Part shown: positions 1 through 7,410 of the stretch, one piece after another | How the letters are laid out: the number at the start of each line of letters is the position of its first letter | How positions within the stretch are numbered: position 1 is the first letter of the stretch | From: Actinomadura latina NBRC 106108 | Lineage (GTDB): Bacteria > Actinomycetota > Actinomycetes > Streptosporangiales > Streptosporangiaceae | Reading direction: 5' to 3' | DNA length: 64,000 bases | Assembly (NCBI RefSeq): GCF_001552195.1 | Contig: NZ_BCQS01000031.1 | Location: 28,648-92,647, forward strand | Translations under genes and position numbers: made by a program | Notes under the pieces: generated by a model | Seen by the model: only the letters and a program-made list of their open reading frames with translations | Databases searched by the model: none | What the model was told of the DNA's origin: nothing

Positions 1-1
1 G

Positions 2-2806
2 AGCCCGGCCGGCGCCGAGGAGTTCGCCCGCGAGCACGGCCCCGTCATGCTCAAGGCGGTCGCGGGCGGCGGCGGTCGGGGCATGCGCGTCGTCGCGGAT
101 CCGGCGGAGACGGCCGCCGCGTACGAGCGCTGCCGGTCGGAGGCGCTCGCCTCGTTCGGCAGCGGCGACCTGTACGCCGAGAAGTACGTGCCGCGCGCCC
201 GCCACATCGAGGTCCAGGCCGCCGGGGACGGGTCCGGCGCCGTCACGCACCTGTGGGAGCGCGACTGCAGCGTCCAGCGGCGCCACCAGAAGCTCATCGA
301 GATCGCGCCCGCGCCCGCGCTGCCGGGCGGCGTCCGGGACGCGCTGCTGGACGCGGCGCTCCGCATGGCCGCCCGCGTCCGCTACGACAGCCTCGGCACG
401 TTCGAGTTCCTCGTGGCCGGGGACGAGTTCTGGTTCCTGGAGGCCAACCCGCGGCTCCAGGTCGAGCACACCGTGACCGAGGAGATCACCGGCGTCGACC
501 TGGTGAAGGCGCAGATCAGGCTCGCGCTGGGGGAGGACCTCGCCGGGGTGGGCCTGGCCGCGCCGCCGGCCGCGTCCGGCTGCGCCGTGCAGGTGCGGGT
601 GAACACCGAGACGATCGACGCCGACGGCACGCCCCGGCCCCGCGCCGGGACGCTGACCGCGTTCGCGCCGCCGTCCGGCCCCGGCGTCCGCGTCGACACC
701 TGCGGATACGCCGGATACCGCACCGGCCTGCGCTACGACCCGCTGCTCGCCAAGGTCATCGCCCGCGCGGAGGACCTGCCGTCCGCGGCCGCGCGGGCGC
801 ACGGCGCGCTCGGCGAGTTCGAGATCGCGGGCGTGGCCACGAGCATCCCGCTGCTCCAGGGCATCCTGCGGCATCCGGAGTTCACGTCCGGCGGCGTCGA
901 CACGTCCTTCATCGCCGACCACCTGCCCGAGCTCCTGGAGAGCGAGCACCGCCGCTACTACCCCGAGACCGCGCACGCGACGGAGCCGGAGGCCGCCGCC
1001 GCGGTGGACGCGCCGCCCGGCACCGTCGCGGTCGCCGCGCCCGTGCAGGGCACGGTCGTGAGCGTCGAGGCGGCCGAGGGCGACCTGGTCGGGACCGGTG
1101 CGCCGGTGCTGATCCTCGAGGCGATGAAGATGGAACACGTCGTCCGCGCCGGCCAGGCGGGCGTCGTCCGCGCCGTGGCCGCCGCGCCCGGCGACACCGT
1201 CGCCGAGGGCGCGCCGCTGCTGTTCGTCGAGCCCGCCGAGGCCGGCGGGGACCACGCCGCCGAGGAGGACGAGACCGACCTCGACGCGATCCGCGCCGAC
1301 CTCGCCGAGACGCTGCGGCGGCACGGGACCGGGCTCGACGCGGCCCGTCCCGAGGCGGTCGCCAAGCGGCACGCGCGCGGCCACCGCACCGCCCGCGAGA
1401 ACATCGCCGACCTGTGCGACCCCGGCACGTTCGCCGAGTACGGCGCCCTCGCCATCGCGGCGCAGCGGCAGCGGCGGTCCCTGGACGACCTCATCGAGCG
1501 CACCCCCGCCGACGGCATGGTGTGCGGCATCGGGGACGTGAACGGCGAGAAGGCCGTCGTCATGTCCTACGACTACATGGTCCTGGCCGGGACGCAGGGC
1601 CACCAGAACCACCGCAAGACCGACCGGATGCTCGACATCGCCCATCGCCGCCGCCTGCCGCTCGTCCTGTTCGCCGAGGGCGGCGGGGGACGGCCCGGCG
1701 ACACCGACACCTCCTCGATCTCCGGCCTGGACGTGCCGACGTTCCACGCGATGGGGCGGCTCAGCGGCGTCGTCCCGTCCGTCGGGATCGCGTCCGGGCG
1801 CTGCTTCGCCGGGAACGCGGCCCTCCTCGGCTGCTGCGACGTCATCATCGCCACCCGCGACGCCAACATCGGGATGGGCGGGCCCGCCATGATCGAGGGC
1901 GGCGGCCTCGGCGTGTTCGCGCCCGAGGAGATCGGCCCGATCGGCGACCAGGAGCCCAACGGCGTCGTCGACATCGTCGTCGCGGACGAGGCGGAGGCCG
2001 TCGGCGCCGCCCGCCGCTACCTCTCCTATTTCCAGGGTCCGCGGGACGACTGGACGTGCGACGACCAGCGCGTCCTCCGCCATGTCGTCCCCGAGAACCG
2101 GATGCGCGCCTACGACGTCCGGCGCGCCGTCGCCCACCTCGCCGACACCGGGTCGGTGCTGGAGCTGCGCCGCGCCTTCGGGATCGGGATCATCACCGCG
2201 CTGGTGCGGATCGAGGGCCGCCCGATGGGCCTCATCGCCAGCAACCCGGCGCATCTCGGCGGCGCGATCGACCGCGACGCCGCCGACAAGGCCGCCCGGT
2301 TCCTGCAGCTGTGCGACGCTCACGGCCTGCCCGTGGTGTCCCTGTGCGACACCCCCGGGTTCATGGTCGGCCCGGACGCCGAGCGGACCGCGACCGTCCG
2401 GCACTTCAGCCGGCTGTTCGTCATCGGCGCGAACCTGCGCGTCCCGGTCATCACGATCGTGCTGCGCAAGGGCTACGGGCTCGGCGCGCAGGCCATGGCC
2501 GGCGGCGGGTTCAAGGCGCCGCTCGCGACCGTCGCGTGGCCCACCGGCGAGATCGGCGGCATGGGGCTGGAGGGCGCCGTCCGGCTCGGGTTCCGCAAGG
2601 AGCTGGCCGCCGCCGAGGACCCCGAGGCGCTGTTCGAGCGGATGGTCGCCGCCGCCTACGAGTACGGCAAGGCCCTGCACGCCGCCACGGTGTTCGAGCT
2701 GGACGACGTCATCGACCCCGCGGACACCCGCCGCTGGATCACCACGGTGTTCGCCGGAGCCCCGCCCGTCGAGGACCGCCCCCGGCCGTGGATCGACACG
2801 TGGTGA
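2..2806 (+). CDS. single-chain acyl-CoA carboxylase, BC-BCCP-CT fusion (5' partial)
   Basis: The reading frame is open from base 2, so the first part of the biotin carboxylase domain lies outside the window; 934 residues are visible. The ATP-grasp glycine loop (GGGGRGM) is at once visible, then the biotin carboxylase core ending near residue 310. A biotin carrier domain follows with the EAMKMEH motif; the biotinylated Lys codon is 1127-1129. A carboxyltransferase domain of about 510 residues fills the rest, with the glycine-rich GGGGRPGD and GYGLGAQAMAGG segments. The family carboxylates an acyl-CoA in two half reactions using ATP, bicarbonate and biotin. Most actinobacteria split these domains over alpha and beta subunits; here one chain carries all. 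It resembles single-chain long-chain acyl-CoA carboxylases, but the substrate cannot be read from sequence. Its 3' end overlaps the convergent ABC ATPase gene by 68 bases. Confidence 0.93.
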   Translation, partial: SPAGAEEFAREHGPVMLKAVAGGGGRGMRVVADPAETAAAYERCRSEALASFGSGDLYAEKYVPRARHIEVQAAGDGSGAVTHLWERDCSVQRRHQKLIEIAPAPALPGGVRDALLDAALRMAARVRYDSLGTFEFLVAGDEFWFLEANPRLQVEHTVTEEITGVDLVKAQIRLALGEDLAGVGLAAPPAASGCAVQVRVNTETIDADGTPRPRAGTLTAFAPPSGPGVRVDTCGYAGYRTGLRYDPLLAKVIARAEDLPSAAARAHGALGEFEIAGVATSIPLLQGILRHPEFTSGGVDTSFIADHLPELLESEHRRYYPETAHATEPEAAAAVDAPPGTVAVAAPVQGTVVSVEAAEGDLVGTGAPVLILEAMKMEHVVRAGQAGVVRAVAAAPGDTVAEGAPLLFVEPAEAGGDHAAEEDETDLDAIRADLAETLRRHGTGLDAARPEAVAKRHARGHRTARENIADLCDPGTFAEYGALAIAAQRQRRSLDDLIERTPADGMVCGIGDVNGEKAVVMSYDYMVLAGTQGHQNHRKTDRMLDIAHRRRLPLVLFAEGGGGRPGDTDTSSISGLDVPTFHAMGRLSGVVPSVGIASGRCFAGNAALLGCCDVIIATRDANIGMGGPAMIEGGGLGVFAPEEIGPIGDQEPNGVVDIVVADEAEAVGAARRYLSYFQGPRDDWTCDDQRVLRHVVPENRMRAYDVRRAVAHLADTGSVLELRRAFGIGIITALVRIEGRPMGLIASNPAHLGGAIDRDAADKAARFLQLCDAHGLPVVSLCDTPGFMVGPDAERTATVRHFSRLFVIGANLRVPVITIVLRKGYGLGAQAMAGGGFKAPLATVAWPTGEIGGMGLEGAVRLGFRKELAAAEDPEALFERMVAAAYEYGKALHAATVFELDDVIDPADTRRWITTVFAGAPPVEDRPRPWIDTW

Positions 2807-3569
2807 CGCCCAGGTAGGCGGCGCGCACCCGGGGATCGGCGCGAACCTCCGCGGGCGCGCCCGCCGCTATCACCCTGCCGCCGTCCAGGACGTGCAGGAC
2901 GTCGCAGACCCCCAGCACCGGCTCCAGCTCCCGCTCGACCACCAGCACCGCGAGCCCGTCGGCGGCCAGGTCGCGCAGCAGCACCTCCAGGGCGCGGGCC
3001 TGCCGCTCCAGGAGGCCCGCCCACGGCTCGTCCAGCACCAGCACCGCCGGTTCGGCGATGAGGGCCCGCGCCAGGCCGGTCAGCAGCGCCACACCGGGCG
3101 GCGCCGACCGCGCGCACCGCTCCGCGTACTCCTCGATGCCGACGCGGGCGATGGCCTCGTCGGCCCGGCGGGCCGCGGCCCGCCGGGCGTCGAGGCGGCG
3201 GCGCCACCGGTCCCGCGCCGTCCGGCCCGGCTGCTCCCGGGTCAGCGCGTGCCGCGCGGCGGCGGCCCGCACGGCCTCCCGCACGGTGCGCGAACCGGCC
3301 GGCCCGGGGATGGTGCGGGCGATGCCGCGCCGGGCCCGCTCGCGCGCCGCCTCGCCGGTCAGGTCGGCGTCGCCGAGGTGGACGGTGCCCGCCGCCGGGC
3401 GGCGCAGCCCGGTGATCACGTCGCACAGCGTCGTCTTGCCCGCGCCGTCCGGGCCGATGAGCCCGGTCACCGCGCCGGGCGGGGCGGTGAGCGCGGCGCC
3501 GTCCACGGCCGTCAGCCGGCCGAACCGGACCGTCACGTCGCGGACCCGGAGACCTGCTGGAGCGGCCAT
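2739..3569 (-). CDS. orphan ABC transporter ATPase, LivG/LivF-like
   Basis: A 276-residue ABC ATPase most like the branched-chain amino acid (Liv) type. Walker A is GPDGAGKTT, Walker B reads LVLDEPWAGL, and the H-loop region reads VLVVERELEPV, where the usual switch His is not evident. The signature motif, normally LSGG or a Liv variant, is degenerate here: APPGVALLTGLARAL. I chose the ATG at 3569 because GAGGTG lies just upstream; an in-frame upstream ATG at 3602 would add 11 residues. No permease or binding-protein gene is adjacent, so the transport partner is unknown. About 18 C-terminal residues beyond the usual AYLG ending come from antisense overlap with the carboxylase. It could be an energy-coupling subunit used in trans or a decaying gene; with the signature and H-loop changes, ATPase activity is uncertain. 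Confidence 0.8.
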   Translation of the reverse strand: MAAPAGLRVRDVTVRFGRLTAVDGAALTAPPGAVTGLIGPDGAGKTTLCDVITGLRRPAAGTVHLGDADLTGEAARERARRGIARTIPGPAGSRTVREAVRAAAARHALTREQPGRTARDRWRRRLDARRAAARRADEAIARVGIEEYAERCARSAPPGVALLTGLARALIAEPAVLVLDEPWAGLLERQARALEVLLRDLAADGLAVLVVERELEPVLGVCDVLHVLDGGRVIAAGAPAEVRADPRVRAAYLGVTTCRSTAGGGPRRAGLRRTPW

Positions 3570-3651
3570 CGGCACCTCGCGGCTCACTGTGACGCGGATC
3601 ACTGCGGATCCACACCCTACTGACGCGCGGGAAGGGCGGCAACGCCTCCGG

Positions 3652-4446
3652 TCAGGGGGCCGACCGGTCGCGGGCCCACTCCTTGACGCCGGCGATGAAC
3701 GCGTCCACGTCGGCGGCCTTGCCGGACGCCATCTCGTCGAACCAGCCCGGCACGTACTGCTCGAACCTCCCGCTCTCCAGGACCTCCAGGAGGGCGTCGG
3801 CGACCTGCTGCGGCGGCAGCGCGTCGGACACGTCGCTCAGCGGCGGCTCGTTGCCGGGCAGCGTGAACAGCTCGGTGCCCGCGATGAGCGCGGGCTGGAT
3901 CACGTGGACGCGCACGCCCGTGCCGTCCAGGTCGACCGCCATGCTCTCCCAGAACGCGGTCAGCGCCGCCTTGGACGCGCCGTAGGCGCCCTCGTGCGGC
4001 GGGCCCAGCCGCGCCGCGACCGACCCGACCGCCACCAGGTGACCGCGCCCCCGCTCGATCATGCCGGGCAGCAGCGCCAGCGTGAGCCGCACCGGGGAGG
4101 CGTAGTTCAGCCGCATGACGTCCTCGGCCTCGGCGGGGGACAGGTCCTGGACGCGGCGCCGCTTCGGCATCCCCGCGTTGTTGACCAGCACGTCCACGCC
4201 GCCGAACTCGCGCTCCACCGCCGCCGCCAGCTCGCCGATCCCGTCGAGCTCGCCGAGGTCGGCCGTCCACATCGCCGAACCGGGGGAGTGCTCGCGGCAC
4301 CGGGCGAGGACCTGTTCGAGCCTGTCCTTGCGGCGCGCCACCAGCCCCACGCGGGCGCCGGCGGCGGCGAGGGCCTCCGCCACCACCGCGCCGATGCCGG
4401 ACGACGCTCCCGTGACCAACGCGGACCGTCCCGTTAAAGACACCAT
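3652..4446 (-). CDS. short-chain dehydrogenase/reductase
   Basis: A 264-residue classical SDR. The cofactor motif TGASSGIG is at residues 12-19, NNAG at 89-92, and the catalytic Ser142, Tyr155 and Lys159 sit in GSVAA and YGASK, so it should be an active NAD(P)H-dependent oxidoreductase on a Rossmann fold. The start at 4446 (ATG) is preferred over an in-frame GTG at 4461 because the Rossmann strand begins soon after it. The gene stands alone, 82 bases upstream (in its own direction) of the ABC ATPase start, and faces away from the helicase remnant. The substrate cannot be inferred; the C-terminal region has no membrane anchor or extra domain. Confidence 0.88.
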   Translation of the reverse strand: MVSLTGRSALVTGASSGIGAVVAEALAAAGARVGLVARRKDRLEQVLARCREHSPGSAMWTADLGELDGIGELAAAVEREFGGVDVLVNNAGMPKRRRVQDLSPAEAEDVMRLNYASPVRLTLALLPGMIERGRGHLVAVGSVAARLGPPHEGAYGASKAALTAFWESMAVDLDGTGVRVHVIQPALIAGTELFTLPGNEPPLSDVSDALPPQQVADALLEVLESGRFEQYVPGWFDEMASGKAADVDAFIAGVKEWARDRSAP

Positions 4447-4569
4447 GCGGCCCAACGTCACACACCCCCGCCCGGCCCGGCAAGGCGAAGCGCCGCCGGC
4501 CCTCCGCTCCGGCCGGTAAGGTTGTGGGTTTCGCCCTCACCCACCTCTCGCTGCCGGAGGTCTGCCCGC

Positions 4570-4967
4570 ATGCCCGCCGAAGCCGGCGAACCGGAGATAC
4601 TCGCCGCCGAACGCGCCCACCTCGCCGAGTCCCGCGCCGCGCTGCGCCGCATGCGCGAGCACGCCGAGCGCCTGTCCGCCGACGCCGCCGCCGGGAGCGG
4701 CTGTCGCGGTCCGGCGTCCTCATCGTCGGCCCGAACCGGGCGTTCCTCGCCTACATCTCGGCGGTGCTGCCCGCGCTCGGCGAGGTCAGGGTCGAGCAGG
4801 CCACCATCGACGACCTGCTCGGCGCGCCGCTGGGGGAGGAGCCCGCGGCGGTCTCCGCCGCCGAGGCGCGCGGTCTCGCCCGCCTGTACGTCGCGCTGAC
4901 CCGCGCCGTGACGTCGCTGACCGTCCTGCACCGCGACGACCTTCCCGCCGAACTGGCGCTGCCGTAG
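4570..4967 (+). pseudogene. remnant of a UvrD-like/HelD-HelR type RNA-polymerase-associated helicase
   Basis: An ATG at 4570 with a GGAGG ribosome site at 4556-4560 opens a helical N-terminus (AAERAHLAESRAALRRM) typical of HelD/HelR-type superfamily 1 ATPases. Near 4690 the sense shifts to the frame ending at 4967: VLIVGPNRAFLAYISAVLP and GEVRVEQATIDDLL, a mid-protein segment of that family. It then jumps to the family's C-terminal segment, RLYVALTRAVTSLTVLH. Walker A, Walker B and most of the motor are missing; the family is normally some 700 residues, while about 130 are represented here. I read this as a frameshifting deletion near 4690 plus a second large deletion near 4830. The assignment is from remembered family motifs and should be confirmed by alignment. 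No product with helicase activity is expected. Confidence 0.72.
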
Positions 4968-4989
4968 CCGGTGGGGGCTGCTGAGCGCA

Positions 4990-5583
4990 CTACCCGCGCG
5001 CGGCGGCCTGATCCCGGCAGGTGTGCGGGCGCAGCCCGTCCAGGGCGATCCGGAGGACGTCCTCGCGGGCCCCGGCGCGCCCGGCGGCGTAGGACATGCC
5101 GGCCAGCAGCGCCATGACCTCGCCCGCTCCGACGTCGGCGCGGACGGCCCCGGCCTCCTGCGCCCGCCGGAGGAGGACGCCCAGGGCCGCCTTCAGGCCG
5201 GGCCCGGCGCGCCCGGTGGCCTCGCGGGCGTCGATGCCGGCCTCTGCCAGCGCCTCGGTGACGGCCTGCTTCGCCGCCGCCTGCGAGACGACCCGCGAGA
5301 AGAACCCGAAGAACGCCTCGCCCGGGTCGGCGGCCGACCGCAACTCCTCCGCCTCGCCGGCCAGCCGCTCCAGCAGCGCGACGAGCACCGCCTCCAGCAG
5401 CGACTCCTTGGTCGGGAAGTGGCGGAACACCGTGCCGATCCCGACGCCCGCCTTCCGCGCGACCTCCTCGGTGGAGGCCGAGGTCCCCTGGACGGCGAAG
5501 ACCTCCTCGGCCGCGGCGAGGACCTTGGCCCGGTTGCGGAGGGCGTCGGCGCGCAGCGGCCGGCCGGACGCGGGCGAGGTCAT
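4990..5583 (-). CDS. TetR family transcriptional regulator
   Basis: A 197-residue TetR-type repressor. The N-terminal helix-turn-helix spans about residues 15-65 with the typical STEEVARKAGVGIGTVFRHF core; the rest is a helical ligand-binding domain ending in an Ala/Gly-rich stretch. The ATG at 5583 faces the SnoaL-like gene, and the 95-base gap holds two palindromes over a good promoter (see 5611-5651). The likely role is repression of the divergent gene and probably of itself. The ligand is unknown. Confidence 0.9.
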   Translation of the reverse strand: MTSPASGRPLRADALRNRAKVLAAAEEVFAVQGTSASTEEVARKAGVGIGTVFRHFPTKESLLEAVLVALLERLAGEAEELRSAADPGEAFFGFFSRVVSQAAAKQAVTEALAEAGIDAREATGRAGPGLKAALGVLLRRAQEAGAVRADVGAGEVMALLAGMSYAAGRAGAREDVLRIALDGLRPHTCRDQAAARG

Positions 5584-5610
5584 CGCGGCCTTTCCGTTGA
5601 CGAGTGTCCG

Positions 5611-5651
5611 TTGACAAGTGGAGTCGTGACTCCGTATTTTCTCATACGGAG
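5611..5651 (+). promoter_or_regulatory. promoter with two overlapping palindromic operators
   Basis: TTGACA at 5611-5616 and TATTTT at 5635-5640 are spaced by 18 bases, a good vegetative promoter for the SnoaL-like gene at 5679. The spacer carries GGAGTC-gt-GACTCC (5620-5633). Overlapping the -10 is CTCCGTAT-tttctc-ATACGGAG (5630-5651), perfect 8-base arms. Such sites between a TetR gene and its neighbour are usually the repressor's operators. The SnoaL-like gene has an AGGGGAG ribosome site just before its ATG. Confidence 0.75.
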
Positions 5652-5678
5652 CACGGACTCCGATTGTAGGGGAGTGTC

Positions 5679-6089
5679 ATGTCCGAGTTCGCCAGCCCCC
5701 GGGCCGTCTTCCAGCGGCTGCTCGACGGGGTCACCGAGCGGCGCCCCGAGGTGCTGCCGCGGCTGTACGCCGAGAACGCGGTGGTCGTCCACCCGTTCGC
5801 CCATCCCGCCTCGCGCCTGGAGGGCCGCGAGGCGCTGCGCGAGCACTTCGCCCGCCTGGAGACGCTGCCGCTGGAGATGAAGGCGCGCAACGTCGTCGTC
5901 CACCAGACCCCCGACCCGGAGGTGATCATCGCGGAGTACGAGTACGAGGGCCGCAACACCGAGACCGGGCGCGCGTTCGTCGTGCCCAACATCGTCGTCC
6001 TGCGCGTCCGCGACGGCCACATCGTCGAGTCCCGCGACTACCACGACCACGGGGGGCTCGCCCGCGCGCTGGGCGGCGCGGACGGGTGA
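5679..6089 (+). CDS. SnoaL-like / nuclear transport factor 2 fold protein
   Basis: A 136-residue single-domain protein of the SnoaL/ketosteroid-isomerase-like (NTF2 fold) superfamily. Visible family features are the N-terminal helix (PRAVFQRLLDGVTERRPEV), the 'LYAENAVVVHPFAHPASRLEG' type strand region around residues 27-47, and a C-terminal VVLRVRDGHIVESRDYHDH strand pair. Members range from small-molecule isomerases and cyclases to ligand-binding proteins; nothing here fixes the substrate. It is transcribed alone from a TetR-controlled promoter, which suggests an inducible role, perhaps detoxification of the TetR ligand (inference). Confidence 0.82.
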   Translation: MSEFASPRAVFQRLLDGVTERRPEVLPRLYAENAVVVHPFAHPASRLEGREALREHFARLETLPLEMKARNVVVHQTPDPEVIIAEYEYEGRNTETGRAFVVPNIVVLRVRDGHIVESRDYHDHGGLARALGGADG

Positions 6090-6105
6090 GCCGGCGCGGG
6101 GGCGC

Positions 6106-6163
6106 TTGACCCGGCGTCCCGCCGGTTTCTAGGCTGGACCTGCCATACCGACCGGTTGGTATG
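6106..6163 (+). promoter_or_regulatory. promoter and TetR-type palindrome upstream of the acyl-CoA dehydrogenase pair
   Basis: TTGACC (6106-6111) and TAGGCT (6130-6135) are spaced by 18 bases. Just downstream, 6144-6163 reads CATACCGACCGGTTGGTATG, a 20-bp inverted repeat matching in 9 of 10 pairs. The core ATACCGACCGGT resembles operators of TetR regulators of fatty acid or steroid acyl-CoA catabolism in actinobacteria (recalled, not searched). Its position after the -10 fits repression. No regulator gene is adjacent; the nearest TetR (4990-5583) has different palindromes. Confidence 0.65.
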
Positions 6164-6216
6164 TTCCGAGCGGGCGGCCCGGCCGCCGCCCGCTGCCCCG
6201 CGCGGAGGTTCGCCCT

Positions 6217-7410
6217 GTGAGCACAGCACCGCCCGACGCCGACGAGCTGAGCAGGCGGGTCGGCGAGTTCCTCGCCGCACACGACCCCTCGGCCATGGAG
6301 CCCCTGGAGTTCCTCCGCGCCCGGTTCGACGCCGGGCTCGCCTGGGTCCACTACCCCGCGGGCCTGGGCGGGCTCGGTGCCCCGCGGCACCTGCAACCCG
6401 CCGTCGACCGGGCGTTCGCCGAGGCCGGCGCGCCGACCAACCACCCCGAGCGCAACGGCATCGGGCTGGGCATGGCCGCGCCGACGATCCTGGCGTTCGG
6501 CACCGAGGAGCAGAAGCGCCGCTTCCTGCGCCCGCTGTGGACGGGCGAGGAGCTGTGGTGCCAGCTGTTCAGCGAGCCCGGCGCCGGCTCCGACCTCGCC
6601 GCGCTCGCCACCCGCGCCGTCCGCGACGGCGACGCCTGGACGGTCAACGGCCAGAAGGTCTGGACGTCCATGGCCCACGAGGCGCGCTGGGCGATCCTCG
6701 TCACCCGCACCGACCCGGACGTCCCCAAGCACCGCGGCATGACCTACTTCGTCTGCGACATGACCGCGCCGGGCGTCGAGGTCCGGCCGCTGCGGCAGAT
6801 CACCGGCGAGGCCGAGTTCAACGAGGTGTTCCTCACCGACGTGCGGATCCCCGACGAGCACCGGCTCGGCGAGGTCGGGCAGGGCTGGCGGGTCTCCACC
6901 ACCACGCTGATGAACGAGCGGGTCGCGATCGGCGGCAGCGCCGCGCCGCGCGAGAGCGGCATGATCGGCGTCGTCGCCGCGCTCTGGCGGGACCGTCCCG
7001 AACTGCGCACCCCCGGCCTGCACGACGCGCTGCTGCGCGCGTGGGTGCAGACCGAGGCGGCCCGGCTCACCGGGGCGCGGCTGCGCCAGCAGCTCACCGC
7101 CGGGCAGCCCGGCCCCGAGGGCTCCGGCGCCAAGCTCGCCTTCGCCCAGCTCAACCAGGAGGTCTCCGGCCTGGAACTGGAGATCCTCGGCGAGGATGGC
7201 CTGCGCTACGACGACTGGACGATGCGCCGCCCCACCGAGGTCGACTTCACCCGCCGCTCGCCCGGCTACCGCTACCTGCGCGCCAAGGGCAACTCCATCG
7301 AGGGCGGCACCTCGGAGATCCTGCGCAACATCATCGCCGAGCGCGTCCTCGGCCTGCCCGGTGAGATCCGCGTCGACAAGGACGTGGCGTGGAAGGACCT
7401 GCCCAAGTGA
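6217..7410 (+). CDS. acyl-CoA dehydrogenase, catalytic-type subunit
   Basis: A 397-residue acyl-CoA dehydrogenase with the FAD-binding LFSEPGAGSDLA segment near residues 117-128, the WTSMAHEA strand, and a C-terminal IEGGTSEILRNI motif near 361-372. The Glu there is placed like the catalytic base of many family members. The GTG start at 6217 has GGAGG eight bases upstream. The enzyme should oxidise an acyl-CoA to the 2,3-enoyl-CoA and pass electrons to ETF. The next gene is a second, non-identical dehydrogenase overlapping by four bases. Such pairs in actinobacteria often form hetero-oligomers acting on bulky acyl-CoAs (steroid or branched side chains). The substrate is not determined. Confidence 0.92.
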   Translation: MSTAPPDADELSRRVGEFLAAHDPSAMEPLEFLRARFDAGLAWVHYPAGLGGLGAPRHLQPAVDRAFAEAGAPTNHPERNGIGLGMAAPTILAFGTEEQKRRFLRPLWTGEELWCQLFSEPGAGSDLAALATRAVRDGDAWTVNGQKVWTSMAHEARWAILVTRTDPDVPKHRGMTYFVCDMTAPGVEVRPLRQITGEAEFNEVFLTDVRIPDEHRLGEVGQGWRVSTTTLMNERVAIGGSAAPRESGMIGVVAALWRDRPELRTPGLHDALLRAWVQTEAARLTGARLRQQLTAGQPGPEGSGAKLAFAQLNQEVSGLELEILGEDGLRYDDWTMRRPTEVDFTRRSPGYRYLRAKGNSIEGGTSEILRNIIAERVLGLPGEIRVDKDVAWKDLPK

